Source: Caballeronia fortuita
GTDB taxonomy: Bacteria > Pseudomonadota > Gammaproteobacteria > Burkholderiales > Burkholderiaceae
Direction of reading: 5' to 3'
Assembly: GCF_001544835.2 (NCBI RefSeq)
Contig: NZ_FCNX02000015.1
Span: 1 to 64,000 of the forward strand
Length of the DNA stretch: 64,000 nt
The position numbers and the translations under genes are program-made. Under the pieces are notes generated by a model. It saw only the letters and a list, made by a program, of their open reading frames with translations. It was not told the DNA's origin and made no database searches. Below, in pieces: positions 9,387-18,060 of this stretch (within the stretch, counting starts at the first letter, position 1; every line of letters begins with the position of its first letter).

Positions 9387-10508
9387 TTACGCGTGCATGT
9401 CGAACCCCGCGAGATATCCCGCCGCATCGCCGCCGTCCCACACGCGGCCATCGCAGAAAGTCGCCGCGCGCCGCTCGCCCGGTATCGCGATGCCCGCCGC
9501 CCACGCCGCATCGCGATAGAGCGCCGTCTGATTCACGCTCGCCGCGATGTCCCCATCGTCGATATCGGCGTCGAGCATGCCCCAGCGCCGGTATTGCGTA
9601 ATGAACCAATGGCCATCCGACACGCGCGGATAGTTCACCGCGCCGTCATCGAAGAAACGCACGGGCAGCGCGCGCGCATCGCCGTCACCGGATGCGACGA
9701 GACGCGGCGCGATCAACGCTGTCGGCACGCCGAGCAGTTCCGGCGACGACAGCGCCTGCGCGATCTCTTCGCGATGCGTTTTCGCATCGAGCCAGGCGCA
9801 CGCATCGAGCATCGTGCGCACGAGCGCGCGCGCGGTGTTCGGATAAAGCGCGGCGAAATCGCGCCGGCACGCGAGCACCTTTTCCGGATGATCCGGCCAG
9901 ATTTCGCTCGTATATGCGACCGTCCGGCCCGCCTCGCGCGCCTGCGCGACCGCGTGCCACGGCTCGCCCGCGCAGAAGCCGTCGAGCGCGCCGTCGACGA
10001 GCGCATCGGCCATGCGGGTCGGTGGAATCACGATGCTCTCGACATCGCGCAACGGATGCACGCCGTGCGCCGCGAGCCAGTAATACAGCCACATCGCGTG
10101 CGTGCCGGTCGGAAAGGTCTGCGCGATGACAGGCCGCCGCCCGAGCGCAAGCAACGCTTCCTTCACGCTCGCGCCGGCGTCGACCGCATCGGCGAGCGGA
10201 CGCGACAGCGTGATCGCCTGACCGTTGCGATTGAGCACCATCAGCACGGCCATGTCCGCACGCGGCCCGCCGATGCCCAGTTGCACGCCGTACACGAGGC
10301 CATAGAGCGCGTGCGCGGCATCGATCTCGCCGGACAGCAGCTTGTCGCGCACGGCGGCCCACGATGGCTGACGGCACAGTTCGATCGTGATGCCATGACA
10401 CGCGCCGAGATCGCGCAATGCGGCGACGGCGAGCGGCGCGGCATCCGAAAGGGCGACGAAGCCGAGCCGCAGATGCGTGCGTTCCGGTTGCGAGGAAGTC
10501 GTGTTCAT
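9387..10508 (-). CDS. nasS: NasS-type nitrate/nitrite sensor (CmpA/NrtA family binding protein)
   Basis: A 373-residue protein of the NrtA/CmpA solute-binding family that starts directly in the mature fold (LRLGFVALSDAAPL) with no signal peptide, as expected for a cytoplasmic sensor. Family segments include DAAHALYGLVYGVQLG, QTFPTGTHAMWLYYWL and the lysine-poor hinge around DGFCAGEPWHAVA. In characterised NasS/NasT systems NasS holds NasT inactive until nitrate or nitrite binds. The gene lies 14 bp downstream of the ANTAR regulator on the same strand, opposite the nitrate operon it should control. A short repetitive stretch (ACGCG/CAGCTTT units, about 9356-9397) touches its 3' end. Confidence 0.85.
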   Translation of the reverse strand: MNTTSSQPERTHLRLGFVALSDAAPLAVAALRDLGACHGITIELCRQPSWAAVRDKLLSGEIDAAHALYGLVYGVQLGIGGPRADMAVLMVLNRNGQAITLSRPLADAVDAGASVKEALLALGRRPVIAQTFPTGTHAMWLYYWLAAHGVHPLRDVESIVIPPTRMADALVDGALDGFCAGEPWHAVAQAREAGRTVAYTSEIWPDHPEKVLACRRDFAALYPNTARALVRTMLDACAWLDAKTHREEIAQALSSPELLGVPTALIAPRLVASGDGDARALPVRFFDDGAVNYPRVSDGHWFITQYRRWGMLDADIDDGDIAASVNQTALYRDAAWAAGIAIPGERRAATFCDGRVWDGGDAAGYLAGFDMHA

Positions 10509-10522
10509 AAGTGTCGGTAAGG

Positions 10523-11116
10523 CTAGAGCAGATCGGCCATCGAAAGAATCTGACGCGCGATCTCCGCGACCTTCACGCCCTGATCCATCGCGCGCTTGCG
10601 AAGCGCCGCATAGGCTTCGTTTTCGGACATGTCGCGCTTGTCCATCAAAAGACGCTTCGCCCGGTCGATGACCTTGCGTTGCGCCAGTTCGTCCTCGACC
10701 TTCGCGAGCCGCTGGCGCAACTGCGCTTCATGCGCGAAACGCGCGAGCGCGACGTCGATGATCGGCGCGAGCCGCGCGGGCGCGAGACCTTCTACGGAAT
10801 ACGCGGTGACGCCCGCGCCGACCGCCGCGCGAATGAACTGCTGATCGGCATCGCTGCTGAACATGAGCACGGGACGCGGCGCGGCCTTGTTCATCACCGC
10901 GAGCTGTTCGAGCGTATCGCGCGAAGGCGATTCGGTATCGATGATGACGACATCGGGCTTCTGGCTCTCGACGGCCTTGTGCAATGCCGAGGGCGCGGCC
11001 ACTTCGGCGAGCATGTCATAGCCCATGCGCGCGAGCTGTTCGCGCAAATCGCCGATGGGCTTGTCGGTGTCGGTGACGAGAAGAACGCGCAGCATGCGGG
11101 CAGCGGAAGCGGTCAT
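10523..11116 (-). CDS. nasT: NasT-type ANTAR-domain antitermination regulator
   Basis: A 197-residue regulator. Residues about 8-125 form a receiver-like domain in which VVIIDTESPS holds the presumptive acceptor Asp; the usual DD pair is only partly kept (LVTDTDKP). A helical linker leads to a C-terminal ANTAR domain with its signature RKVIDRAKRLLMDKR followed by SENEAYAALRKRAMD. ANTAR proteins bind paired hexaloop RNA hairpins and prevent termination. The cognate hairpins are visible in the leader of the transporter gene at 12427-12505. It is co-directional with nasS and lies just downstream of cobA. An alternative start is the ATG seven codons in (MLRVLLV). Confidence 0.9.
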   Translation of the reverse strand: MTASAARMLRVLLVTDTDKPIGDLREQLARMGYDMLAEVAAPSALHKAVESQKPDVVIIDTESPSRDTLEQLAVMNKAAPRPVLMFSSDADQQFIRAAVGAGVTAYSVEGLAPARLAPIIDVALARFAHEAQLRQRLAKVEDELAQRKVIDRAKRLLMDKRDMSENEAYAALRKRAMDQGVKVAEIARQILSMADLL

Positions 11117-11167
11117 GCGAGGAACGCTTGTGACTTTAGCGCGCCGCTCGTCGTTTGAGAACTCGCT

Positions 11168-11935
11168 TCATGCCGCATGAGCCAGGCCTTCGGCGCTTTC
11201 GGCAAGCGCCAAGAACTCAGCCGATTCCCCGATCGCGCCGCCGACGAGAATCACGGCGGGGCTGCCGAGACCGGCGGCGGTCGCATCGATGGCGAGACGC
11301 TCGAGCGTCGTGACGAGGCGCCTTTCCTGCGACGATCCCGCGTTCTGCACGACGGCCGCGGGCGTGCTCGCGGGCAACGCGTCGAGCAACGAGGCCGCGA
11401 TGCTCGCGATGCGGCTCATGCCCATGTAGATCGCGAGCGTGGTGCCGGTCGCGGCGAGCGCGGCCCAGTCGGGTTCACCGTGATCCTGCATGTGCGCGGT
11501 GACGAAGGTCACGCCCTGACAATGATCGCGATGCGTGAGCGAGATGCCGAGTCCCGCCGCCGCCGCGAATCCCGACGACACCCCGTTGACGATATCGACG
11601 GGAACATGCGCTTCGCGCAACGCGGCGATCTCTTCGCCCGCGCGCCCGAAGAGCAATGCGTCGCCGCCTTTCACGCGCACCACATGCAGCCCCTTCCTCG
11701 CGTAACGCTGCATGAGGCGCTGAATGAAGGCTTGCGGCGTCGACTTGCAACCGCCGCGCTTGCCGACGCGAATCACGCGCGCATGCGGCGCGAGCGTAAC
11801 GATGTCCGCGTTGGCGAGATCGTCGACGAGAAGGATGTCGGCGGCGGCGAGCGCCTTCGCGGCGCGCAAGGTCAACAGGTCCAGATCGCCGGGGCCTGCG
11901 CTCAACAGCGTGACTTTGCCTTGGATGGTGCTCAT
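11168..11935 (-). CDS. cobA: Uroporphyrinogen-III C-methyltransferase (SUMT)
   Basis: A 255-residue SAM-dependent methyltransferase that converts uroporphyrinogen III to precorrin-2, a siroheme precursor. Visible motifs are VTLLSAGPGDLDLLTL at the N-terminus, VVRVKGGDALLFGRAGEE and VDIVNGVSSGFAAA, which form the binding site, and the later THRDHCQGVTFVT. The start at 11935 (MSTIQGKV) is set by AGGAAG six bases before; upstream in-frame sequence is not conserved. It lacks the dehydrogenase/ferrochelatase part of CysG. Its place beside nirB fits siroheme supply for nitrite reductase. It is transcribed divergently from the transporter. Confidence 0.92.
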   Translation of the reverse strand: MSTIQGKVTLLSAGPGDLDLLTLRAAKALAAADILLVDDLANADIVTLAPHARVIRVGKRGGCKSTPQAFIQRLMQRYARKGLHVVRVKGGDALLFGRAGEEIAALREAHVPVDIVNGVSSGFAAAAGLGISLTHRDHCQGVTFVTAHMQDHGEPDWAALAATGTTLAIYMGMSRIASIAASLLDALPASTPAAVVQNAGSSQERRLVTTLERLAIDATAAGLGSPAVILVGGAIGESAEFLALAESAEGLAHAA

Positions 11936-12281
11936 CGTTGCTTCCTGTATCTGTTTGCTTGCGTAGATGGGGCATCGGCGCGGCAAACGCAGATAGCGTC
12001 CGCTCGTGTCGCTGCACGATGGGGACGCCTTTGTCCTTGCTCTTTCGTGTATGTGAGTGCCGCGAGCGCCGTTGCCCGCAGCGCTTTCGACGATGCAATA
12101 AGCGCGCCATCGGCCAAACAGGCATTGCAGCGCGCAATTGGCACTCACCTTGTGCGCAAGCGGCACCGCGACGACGCATGTGCGCTTGTTTCGAGGGAAC
12201 GTATCGGCTAACCGGATAGTACAAAATTGACCCCGTGCGAAATGCGCTTTGCACAGGCTCGCACGCCATCAGTGCTGCGTC

Positions 12282-12296
12282 GCACCATCCCTGTGC
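12282..12296 (+). promoter_or_regulatory. NtrC-like upstream activator site 1
   Basis: GCACC-ATCCC-TGTGC matches the NtrC dyad consensus (GCACC-N5-GGTGC) with one mismatch. It lies about 115 bp upstream of the sigma-54-like -24 element, a normal enhancer distance. This is an inference from pattern only. Confidence 0.5.
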
Positions 12297-12327
12297 CCGT
12301 CTGCATCGAAACATGACGCGATGGCTG

Positions 12328-12344
12328 TGCGCGCAAGCGGTGCA
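12328..12344 (+). promoter_or_regulatory. NtrC-like upstream activator site 2
   Basis: TGCGCG-CAAGC-GGTGCA has a perfect right NtrC half-site and a weaker left half (4 of 6). Its centre is 47 bp from site 1 and about 87 bp upstream of the predicted start of transcription. Paired sites at these distances are typical of NtrC-activated nas and gln promoters. Confidence 0.45.
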
Positions 12345-12396
12345 CGCAGCGCGCCGAGCGTTGCGGAGTAAGCGTTTGCGAGCAATGCCGCTCGCA

Positions 12397-12412
12397 TGGC
12401 ATAGCCCTTGCC
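12397..12412 (+). promoter_or_regulatory. Sigma-54 (-24/-12) promoter of the nitrate assimilation operon
   Basis: TGGCAT-AGCCC-TTGC has the invariant GG and GC at the correct spacing of the RpoN consensus (TGGCAC-N5-TTGC). Transcription would begin near 12423, four bases before the first leader hairpin, so promoter and riboregulator fit each other. Together with the NtrC-like sites this predicts nitrogen-limitation control. Confidence 0.65.
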
Positions 12413-12426
12413 TTATGACTTGCCAT

Positions 12427-12505
12427 CGGATCAACGGCGATCCGTCCTGAATACAGCGCCCGGCAGGTGAAGAACGTGCGGGCATCGGACAACGGCGTCC
12501 CCCGC
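12427..12505 (+). promoter_or_regulatory. NasT-responsive ANTAR RNA motif: two hexaloop hairpins
   Basis: Hairpin P1 is CGGATC-[AACGGC]-GATCCG (12427-12444), a perfect 6-bp stem with a hexaloop. Hairpin P2 has an inner stem GGAC-[AACGGC]-GTCC (12487-12500) and an outer stem GCGGG/CCCGC (12478-12482 with 12501-12505), with bulge CATC on the 5' side. Both loops are identical and have A at position 1 and G at position 4, the known requirement for ANTAR binding. P2 uses bases 12494-12501, which are also the 5' arm of the terminator, so P2 and terminator are mutually exclusive. Nitrate-released NasT should therefore allow read-through into the transporter and reductase genes. Confidence 0.85.
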
Positions 12506-12546
12506 ATCGGCTTCCCGGCCGCATGCGCGGGACGCCTTTATTTTTT
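12494..12546 (+). terminator. Leader intrinsic terminator before the nitrate transporter gene
   Basis: GGCGTCCC (12494-12501) pairs with GGGACGCC (12529-12536); further pairing inside (CGCAT with ATGCG) gives a strong hairpin, followed by TTTATTTTTT. It ends 12 bases before the transporter ATG, where an ordinary terminator would make no sense, so it is a regulated attenuator. Confidence 0.85.
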
Positions 12547-12558
12547 GGCGGAAAGAAG

Positions 12559-13884
12559 ATGGACAAAGCCACACGGATCGATCTCTTTAGCATGCGCAGC
12601 GCGCCGATGCGCGCATTCCATCTCACCTGGATGGCGTTCTTCGTATGCTTCTTCGCATGGTTCGCCTGCGCGCCGTTGATGCCGCTCATCAAGCGCGAAT
12701 ACGCGCTCACGGCCGATCAGGTCGCGAACATCAACATCGCGGCGGTGGCCGTGACGATTCTCGTACGTCTCGTCGTCGGGCCGATGTGCGATCGCTTCGG
12801 CCCGCGCCGCGTGTATAGCGCGCTGCTGCTCGCGGGCGCGGTGCCGGTCATCGGCGCGGCGCTCTCGACGGGCTACGACAGCTTCCTGTGGTGCCGTCTC
12901 GCGATCGGCGCAATCGGTGCGAGCTTCGTCATCACGCAGTACCACACCTCGGTGATGTTCGCGCCGAACGTCGTCGGCACCGCGAACGCGACGACCGCCG
13001 GCTGGGGCAACGCCGGCGCAGGCGCGGCGCAGGCGCTCATTCCGCTTCTGGTCGCGGCTGCGATCGCGCTGGGCGTTGGCGAGGCATCGGCATGGCGCGT
13101 CGCGCTGATCGTGCCGGGCATCGCGATGCCGGTCATGGCGTTCTTCTACTGGCGCTATACGCAAGACTGCCCGCAAGGCGATTTCGCGGCGCTGCGCCGT
13201 GCGGGAATCGCCATCGACGGCGGCAAAAAGGGCGGCTGGCAGAGCTTTCTGACCGCGTGCTCGAACTATCGCGTGTGGATGCTGTTCGTCACCTATGGCG
13301 CGTGCTTCGGCGTGGAAGTGTTCATCCACAACATGGCGGCGATCTATTACGTCGATCACTTCGGCCTTTCGCTTGCGCAAGCGGGCATGGCCGCGGGCAG
13401 CTTCGGCCTGCTCGCGCTCTTCGCGCGCGCGCTCGGCGGCTGGCTCTCCGATAAGGCCGCCGCGAAGAAAGGACTCGATATCCGCTCGACCTTGCTGTTC
13501 GTATTGATCGCGGGCGAAGGGCTCGGCCTCTACGCCTTCGCACATGCGCCCGGCGTTGTCTTCGCGATCGTCGCGATGCTCGTGTTCGGCCTCTTCACGC
13601 ACATGGCGTGCGGCGCGACTTACGCGCTCGTGCCGTTCATCGATCGACGCGCGCTAGGCGGCGTGGCCGGCGTGATCGGCGCGGGCGGCAATGTCGGCGC
13701 GGTCGCGGCGGGCTTTCTGATGAAAGGCCTCGGCAATGCGCAGGCGACGCTCTCGATGCTCGGCGTGATCGTCGCGACGACGGCGCTCTGCGCGCTCGCC
13801 GTGCGCTTTTCTCCCGAACACAAGGCGCGCGAAGCGGCACTGCGCGAAAGCGCGCTCGCGGCCAATAACGTCATCGCAAACTGA
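12559..13884 (+). CDS. narK: NarK/NasA-family nitrate/nitrite MFS transporter
   Basis: A 441-residue polytopic inner-membrane protein of the nitrate/nitrite porter family, the first structural gene of the operon. Family features include FACAPLMPLIKREYALT after TM1, RLVVGPMCDRFGPRRVY in the TM2-TM3 loop, and Gly-rich nitrate-signature-like segments (NATTAGWGNAGAGAAQ and GVIGAGGNVGAVAAGF). Twelve membrane helices are expected. The start at 12559 follows GGAAAGAAG; upstream in-frame codons lie inside the terminator. Expression should require both the sigma-54-type promoter and NasT read-through. The 12-bp gap to nirB supports co-transcription. Confidence 0.93.
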   Translation: MDKATRIDLFSMRSAPMRAFHLTWMAFFVCFFAWFACAPLMPLIKREYALTADQVANINIAAVAVTILVRLVVGPMCDRFGPRRVYSALLLAGAVPVIGAALSTGYDSFLWCRLAIGAIGASFVITQYHTSVMFAPNVVGTANATTAGWGNAGAGAAQALIPLLVAAAIALGVGEASAWRVALIVPGIAMPVMAFFYWRYTQDCPQGDFAALRRAGIAIDGGKKGGWQSFLTACSNYRVWMLFVTYGACFGVEVFIHNMAAIYYVDHFGLSLAQAGMAAGSFGLLALFARALGGWLSDKAAAKKGLDIRSTLLFVLIAGEGLGLYAFAHAPGVVFAIVAMLVFGLFTHMACGATYALVPFIDRRALGGVAGVIGAGGNVGAVAAGFLMKGLGNAQATLSMLGVIVATTALCALAVRFSPEHKAREAALRESALAANNVIAN

Positions 13885-13896
13885 GAAGGGTCCGAC

Positions 13897-16419
13897 ATGA
13901 AAATCGTCGTCATCGGCCATGGCATGGTCGGCCACAAGTTCCTCGAATGTCTCGCCGAAAGCGGCAACGAAGCGCTCGACGTGACGGTCCTGTGCGAAGA
14001 ACCGCGCGCCGCATATGACCGCGTGCATCTGACCGAATTCTTCACGGGCAAGAGTGCGGACGATCTCTCGCTGGTGGAGCAAGGTTTCTTCGAACGCTCG
14101 GGTTATGCGCTGAAGCTCAACGCGCGTGCGGTCGCGATCGATCGCGCGGCGCGCACCGTGACCGCGTCCACCGGCGATGTGCTCGCCTACGACAAGCTCG
14201 TGCTCGCGACGGGTTCGTATCCGTTCGTGCCGCCCATCGAGGGCCGCGATCGCGACGGCTGCTTCGTGTATCGCACGATCGAAGATCTCGAAGCGATGCA
14301 GGCATGCGGCGCGCGTTCGAAGACGGGCACGGTCGTCGGCGGCGGGCTGCTCGGTCTCGAAGCAGCGAAGGCATTGCGCGACATGGGCCTCGAAACGCAT
14401 GTCGTCGAATTCGCGCCGCGCCTGATGGCGGTGCAAGTCGATGACGGCGGCGCGCGCGTGCTGCGCGCGAAAATCGAAGCGCTCGGCGTCACGGTGCATA
14501 CGGGAAAGAACACGCTTGCCATCGTCGATGGAGAAGGCGCGGCCAATCGCATGTGCTTCGCCGATCAAACGCATCTCGACACCGACATGATCGTGTTCTC
14601 CGCAGGCATCCGTCCACGCGACGACATCGCGCGTGCGGCGGGCCTCGAGATCGGCGCGCGCGGCGGCATCGTGATCGACGACGCCTGCCGCACGAGCGAT
14701 GAAGCGATCTACGCCATCGGCGAATGCGCGTTGTGGAAGGGCCAGTTGTTCGGCCTCGTCGCGCCGGGTTACGACATGGCGCGCATCGTCGCGAAGCAGA
14801 TCATCGGCGAAGAGGCGGCCTTCGCGGGCGCGGACATGAGCACGAAGCTCAAGCTGATGGGCGTCGATGTGGCGAGCATCGGCGATGCGCACGGCAAGAC
14901 GCCGGGCAGCCGCACGTATCAGTACAGCGACGAGCGCAAGCAGGTGTACAAGAAGCTCGTCGTGTCCGATTGCGGCAAGTTCCTGCACGGCGCGGTGATG
15001 GTCGGCGATGCGAGCGAGTACGGCACGCTGCTGCAGATGATGCTCAACCGGATGGAGTTGCCCGAGGCGCCCGAATTCCTGATCCTTCCATCGAGCGATG
15101 GGAAAGCAAAGCCCGCGCTCGGCGTCGAAGCACTGCCCGATGCCGCGCAGATCTGTTCATGCAACAACGTGAGCAAGGCGCAAATCTGCGAGGCCGTATG
15201 CGCGGGCGCGACCAGCATCGGCGCGATCAAGTCTTCGTGCAAGGCGGGCGCGTCGTGCGGCGGCTGCGTGCCGCTCGTCACGCAAGTGATGAAGTCGGAG
15301 ATGAAGCGGCAAGGTTTCGCGGTGAACAATCATCTGTGCGAGCACTTCCCGTATTCGCGTCAGGAGCTGTATCACATCGCGCGTGTTGAAGGACATCGCA
15401 CGTTCGGCGCGCTGCTCGCGAAGCACGGCAAAGGGCGCGGCTGCGATATCTGCAAGCCCGTTGTCGCGAGCATTCTTGCATCGTGCTGGAACGAGTTCGT
15501 GCTGAAAAAGGAGCACGCGAGCCTGCAGGATTCGAACGATTACTACCTCGCGAACATCCAGCGCGACGGCACGTACAGCGTCGTGCCGCGCATGCCGGGC
15601 GGCGAAGTGACGCCAGATGGTCTCATCGCCGTCGGCCAGGTCGCGAAGAAGTACGGCCTTTATACGAAGATCACGGGCGGTCAGCGTGTCGACATGTTCG
15701 GTGCGCGCGTCGAGCAGTTGCCGTTCATCTGGGAAGAGCTGATCGCGGCGGGCTTCGAATCGGGTCATGCGTACGGCAAGGCGCTGCGCACGGTGAAGTC
15801 GTGCGTCGGCTCGACGTGGTGCCGTTATGGCGTCGGCGATTCGGTCGGTCTCGCGATCGAACTCGAGAACCGCTACAAAGGCTTGCGCACGCCGCACAAG
15901 ATCAAGTTCGGCGTGTCGGGCTGCACGCGCGAATGCGCAGAAGCGCAAGGCAAGGACATCGGCGTGATCGCAACGGAAAAGGGCTGGAACCTCTACGTAT
16001 GCGGCAACGGCGGCATGAAGCCGCGTCATGCCGAACTCATCGCATCCGATCTCGATCACGACACGCTCGTGCGCTATATCGACCGCTTCCTGATGTTCTA
16101 TGTCCGCACGGCGGATCGCCTGCAGCGCACGAGCGTATGGCGCGACAACCTCGAAGGCGGTCTCGACTACCTGATCGATGTCGTCATCCATGACAAGCTC
16201 GATATCGCCGCCGAGCTCGAAGCGGAGATGCAGCTCGTCGTCGATACGTACGAAGACGAATGGAAGAAGGCCGTCACCGATCCGCAGACGCGCAAGCGCT
16301 TCCGTCACTTCGTCAACAGCGAAGCGGGCGATGCGAACGTGACCTTCGTCGAGGAGCGCGGCCAGATTCGCCCGGCCACGCTGGAAGAACGCAAGTCGAA
16401 GCTCGCTGAAACCGTTTAA
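13897..16419 (+). CDS. nirB: Assimilatory NAD(P)H nitrite reductase, large subunit
   Basis: An 840-residue cytoplasmic enzyme that reduces nitrite to ammonium using siroheme. The N-terminal FAD/NAD fold begins VVIGHGMVGHKF, and a second dinucleotide motif is VVGGGLLGLEAAKAL (about residue 148). A BFD-like [2Fe-2S] domain with CSCNN and later Cys residues (SSCKAGASCGGC) lies near 419-465. The sulfite/nitrite reductase half has the siroheme-[4Fe-4S] ligands C636-x5-C642 and C676-x3-C680 (GCTRECAEAQGKD). Length and order match NirB/NasB. GAAGGG precedes the ATG. CobA across the promoter supplies siroheme precursor. Confidence 0.95.
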   Translation: MKIVVIGHGMVGHKFLECLAESGNEALDVTVLCEEPRAAYDRVHLTEFFTGKSADDLSLVEQGFFERSGYALKLNARAVAIDRAARTVTASTGDVLAYDKLVLATGSYPFVPPIEGRDRDGCFVYRTIEDLEAMQACGARSKTGTVVGGGLLGLEAAKALRDMGLETHVVEFAPRLMAVQVDDGGARVLRAKIEALGVTVHTGKNTLAIVDGEGAANRMCFADQTHLDTDMIVFSAGIRPRDDIARAAGLEIGARGGIVIDDACRTSDEAIYAIGECALWKGQLFGLVAPGYDMARIVAKQIIGEEAAFAGADMSTKLKLMGVDVASIGDAHGKTPGSRTYQYSDERKQVYKKLVVSDCGKFLHGAVMVGDASEYGTLLQMMLNRMELPEAPEFLILPSSDGKAKPALGVEALPDAAQICSCNNVSKAQICEAVCAGATSIGAIKSSCKAGASCGGCVPLVTQVMKSEMKRQGFAVNNHLCEHFPYSRQELYHIARVEGHRTFGALLAKHGKGRGCDICKPVVASILASCWNEFVLKKEHASLQDSNDYYLANIQRDGTYSVVPRMPGGEVTPDGLIAVGQVAKKYGLYTKITGGQRVDMFGARVEQLPFIWEELIAAGFESGHAYGKALRTVKSCVGSTWCRYGVGDSVGLAIELENRYKGLRTPHKIKFGVSGCTRECAEAQGKDIGVIATEKGWNLYVCGNGGMKPRHAELIASDLDHDTLVRYIDRFLMFYVRTADRLQRTSVWRDNLEGGLDYLIDVVIHDKLDIAAELEAEMQLVVDTYEDEWKKAVTDPQTRKRFRHFVNSEAGDANVTFVEERGQIRPATLEERKSKLAETV

Positions 16420-16437
16420 CGCGTGAGGAAAAACATC

Positions 16438-16782
16438 ATGAACGACCGCATCGAACAGGACTGGACCGCCGTTTGTGAACTGGACGACATCGTGCCGGAT
16501 ACGGGCGTCTGCGCGCTCGTGAAGGGCACGCAAGTCGCGGTGTTTCATCTCGCCGGTGAAGAGACTGCCGTGTATGCGATCGACAACTACGATCCGCATT
16601 CGCAGGCGGCGGTGCTGTCGCGCGGCATCGTCGGGAGTCTGGGCGAGCGCGTCGTCGTGGCATCGCCGATCTACAAGCAGCACTTCGATCTGCGCACCGG
16701 CGAATGTCTGGAAGCGCCGGAGCTTTCGGTAAGTGCGTATCGCGTGAAGGTCGCGGGCGGCAAGGTGTGGGTCGCGGCATGA
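16438..16782 (+). CDS. nirD: Nitrite reductase small subunit (Rieske-like fold)
   Basis: A 114-residue partner of NirB starting MNDRIEQDW, with GAGGAAAA before the ATG; the alternative upstream start is poorer. It has the Rieske-like core (VFHLAGEETAVYAIDNYDPH, later SPIYKQHFDLRTGEC) but lacks the paired Cys-His [2Fe-2S] ligands, which is normal for NirD. Its stop overlaps the next start (ATGA), so it is coupled to the flavoprotein gene. Confidence 0.93.
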   Translation: MNDRIEQDWTAVCELDDIVPDTGVCALVKGTQVAVFHLAGEETAVYAIDNYDPHSQAAVLSRGIVGSLGERVVVASPIYKQHFDLRTGECLEAPELSVSAYRVKVAGGKVWVAA

Positions 16783-18038
16783 AGACCGAATACGCGGTCG
16801 CGGGCATGGCGTCGTTGAACGTCACCGCCGCGCGCCAGCGGCTCGTGGTCGTCGGCAACGGCATGGCCGGCATGCGCACGGTCGAAGAGTTGCTGAAGAT
16901 TGCGCCCGATCTGTACGACATTACCGTGTTCGGCGCGGAACCTTATGGCAATTACAACCGCATCCTTCTGTCGCCGGTGCTCGCGGGCGAAAAGAAGGTC
17001 GACGACATCATTCTCAACACGCGCGAATGGTACGACGCGAACGGCATCACGTTGCACGCGGGCGATGCCGTGGTCAAGATCGATCGGACGCGGCGCATTG
17101 TGCGCTCGGCGAAGGGCGTCGAAGCGCGTTACGACCGTCTGCTGATCGCGACAGGTTCGAAGCCGTTCATCATTCCGGTGCCGGGTTGCGATTTGCCAGG
17201 CGTGATCGCATTCCGTGATATTCAGGATGTCGAATCGATGCTCGATGCGGCGCGCGAGCATCGGCATGCGGTGGTCATCGGCGGTGGTCTGCTCGGGCTC
17301 GAAGCGGCCAACGGCCTGCAACGGCAGGGCATGTCGGTGACGGTCGTGCATGCGAGCGAGAGCCTGATGGATCGTCAGCTCGACGCGAGTGCATCGGCGT
17401 TGCTCAAGCGTTCGCTCGAAGCGAAGGGCCTCAGGTTCGCGATGGCCGCGCAGACGACCGCGGTTCTCGGCGACGTTCGCGTGCGCGCCGTGCGTTTCGC
17501 GGACGGCACGCAGATCGACGCGGACCTCGTCGTGATGACGGCGGGCGTGCGGCCCGACATCGCGCTGGCGAAAGATGCGGGCTTGCATTGCGAACGCGCG
17601 ATCGTGGTCGACGATACCTTGCAGACATTCGATCCGCGTGTCTATGCAGTGGGTGAATGCGTGCAGCATCGCTCGGCGACGTTCGGTCTCGTCGCGCCGA
17701 TCTGGGATCAGGCCCGCGTGGCGGGCGCGCATCTCGCGGGTGCGGGGCATCGGCGCTATGTGCAGCGTGCAACTGCGACGAAGCTCAAGGTGACCGGCGT
17801 CGACCTGTACTCGGCGGGCGATTTCATCGGCGGCGAAGGCAGCGAGGATCTCGTGCTGCGCGATCCGCGCCGTGGCGTCTACAAGCGTCTCGTGCTGCAA
17901 GCGGGCCGCGTGATCGGCGCCGTGCTGTACGGCGACGTGAAGGACGGCGGCTGGTACTTCGACCTGATTCAGAACCGCACGGATATCTCGCATCTGCGCG
18001 GCAAGCTTCTTTTCGGCAAGGCACTGTGTGAGGCCTGA
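16779..18038 (+). CDS. nasC: FAD/NAD(P)H oxidoreductase, electron donor of nitrate reductase
   Basis: A 419-residue flavoprotein of the NirB-N-terminal/rubredoxin reductase type. It has an FAD-binding RLVVVGNGMAGMRTVEE, an NAD-binding VVIGGGLLGLEAANGL (about residue 167) and the C-terminal FAD contact YAVGECVQHR. It is closely related to the first half of NirB in this operon but has no siroheme domain and no BFD-type cysteines. In assimilatory systems this protein passes electrons from NAD(P)H to the Mo-containing subunit. The ATG overlaps the nirD stop by four bases. The nasC name follows Klebsiella usage; other species call it nasB. Confidence 0.82.
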   Translation: MKTEYAVAGMASLNVTAARQRLVVVGNGMAGMRTVEELLKIAPDLYDITVFGAEPYGNYNRILLSPVLAGEKKVDDIILNTREWYDANGITLHAGDAVVKIDRTRRIVRSAKGVEARYDRLLIATGSKPFIIPVPGCDLPGVIAFRDIQDVESMLDAAREHRHAVVIGGGLLGLEAANGLQRQGMSVTVVHASESLMDRQLDASASALLKRSLEAKGLRFAMAAQTTAVLGDVRVRAVRFADGTQIDADLVVMTAGVRPDIALAKDAGLHCERAIVVDDTLQTFDPRVYAVGECVQHRSATFGLVAPIWDQARVAGAHLAGAGHRRYVQRATATKLKVTGVDLYSAGDFIGGEGSEDLVLRDPRRGVYKRLVLQAGRVIGAVLYGDVKDGGWYFDLIQNRTDISHLRGKLLFGKALCEA

Positions 18039-18060
18039 GACAAGGCCGAGGATATCGAAC

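Noticed and set aside
12139..12155. Second sigma-54-like element TGGCAC-TCACC-TTGT
   Set aside because: It lacks the invariant GC at -12 and is far upstream; the element at 12397 has both invariants and fits the leader.
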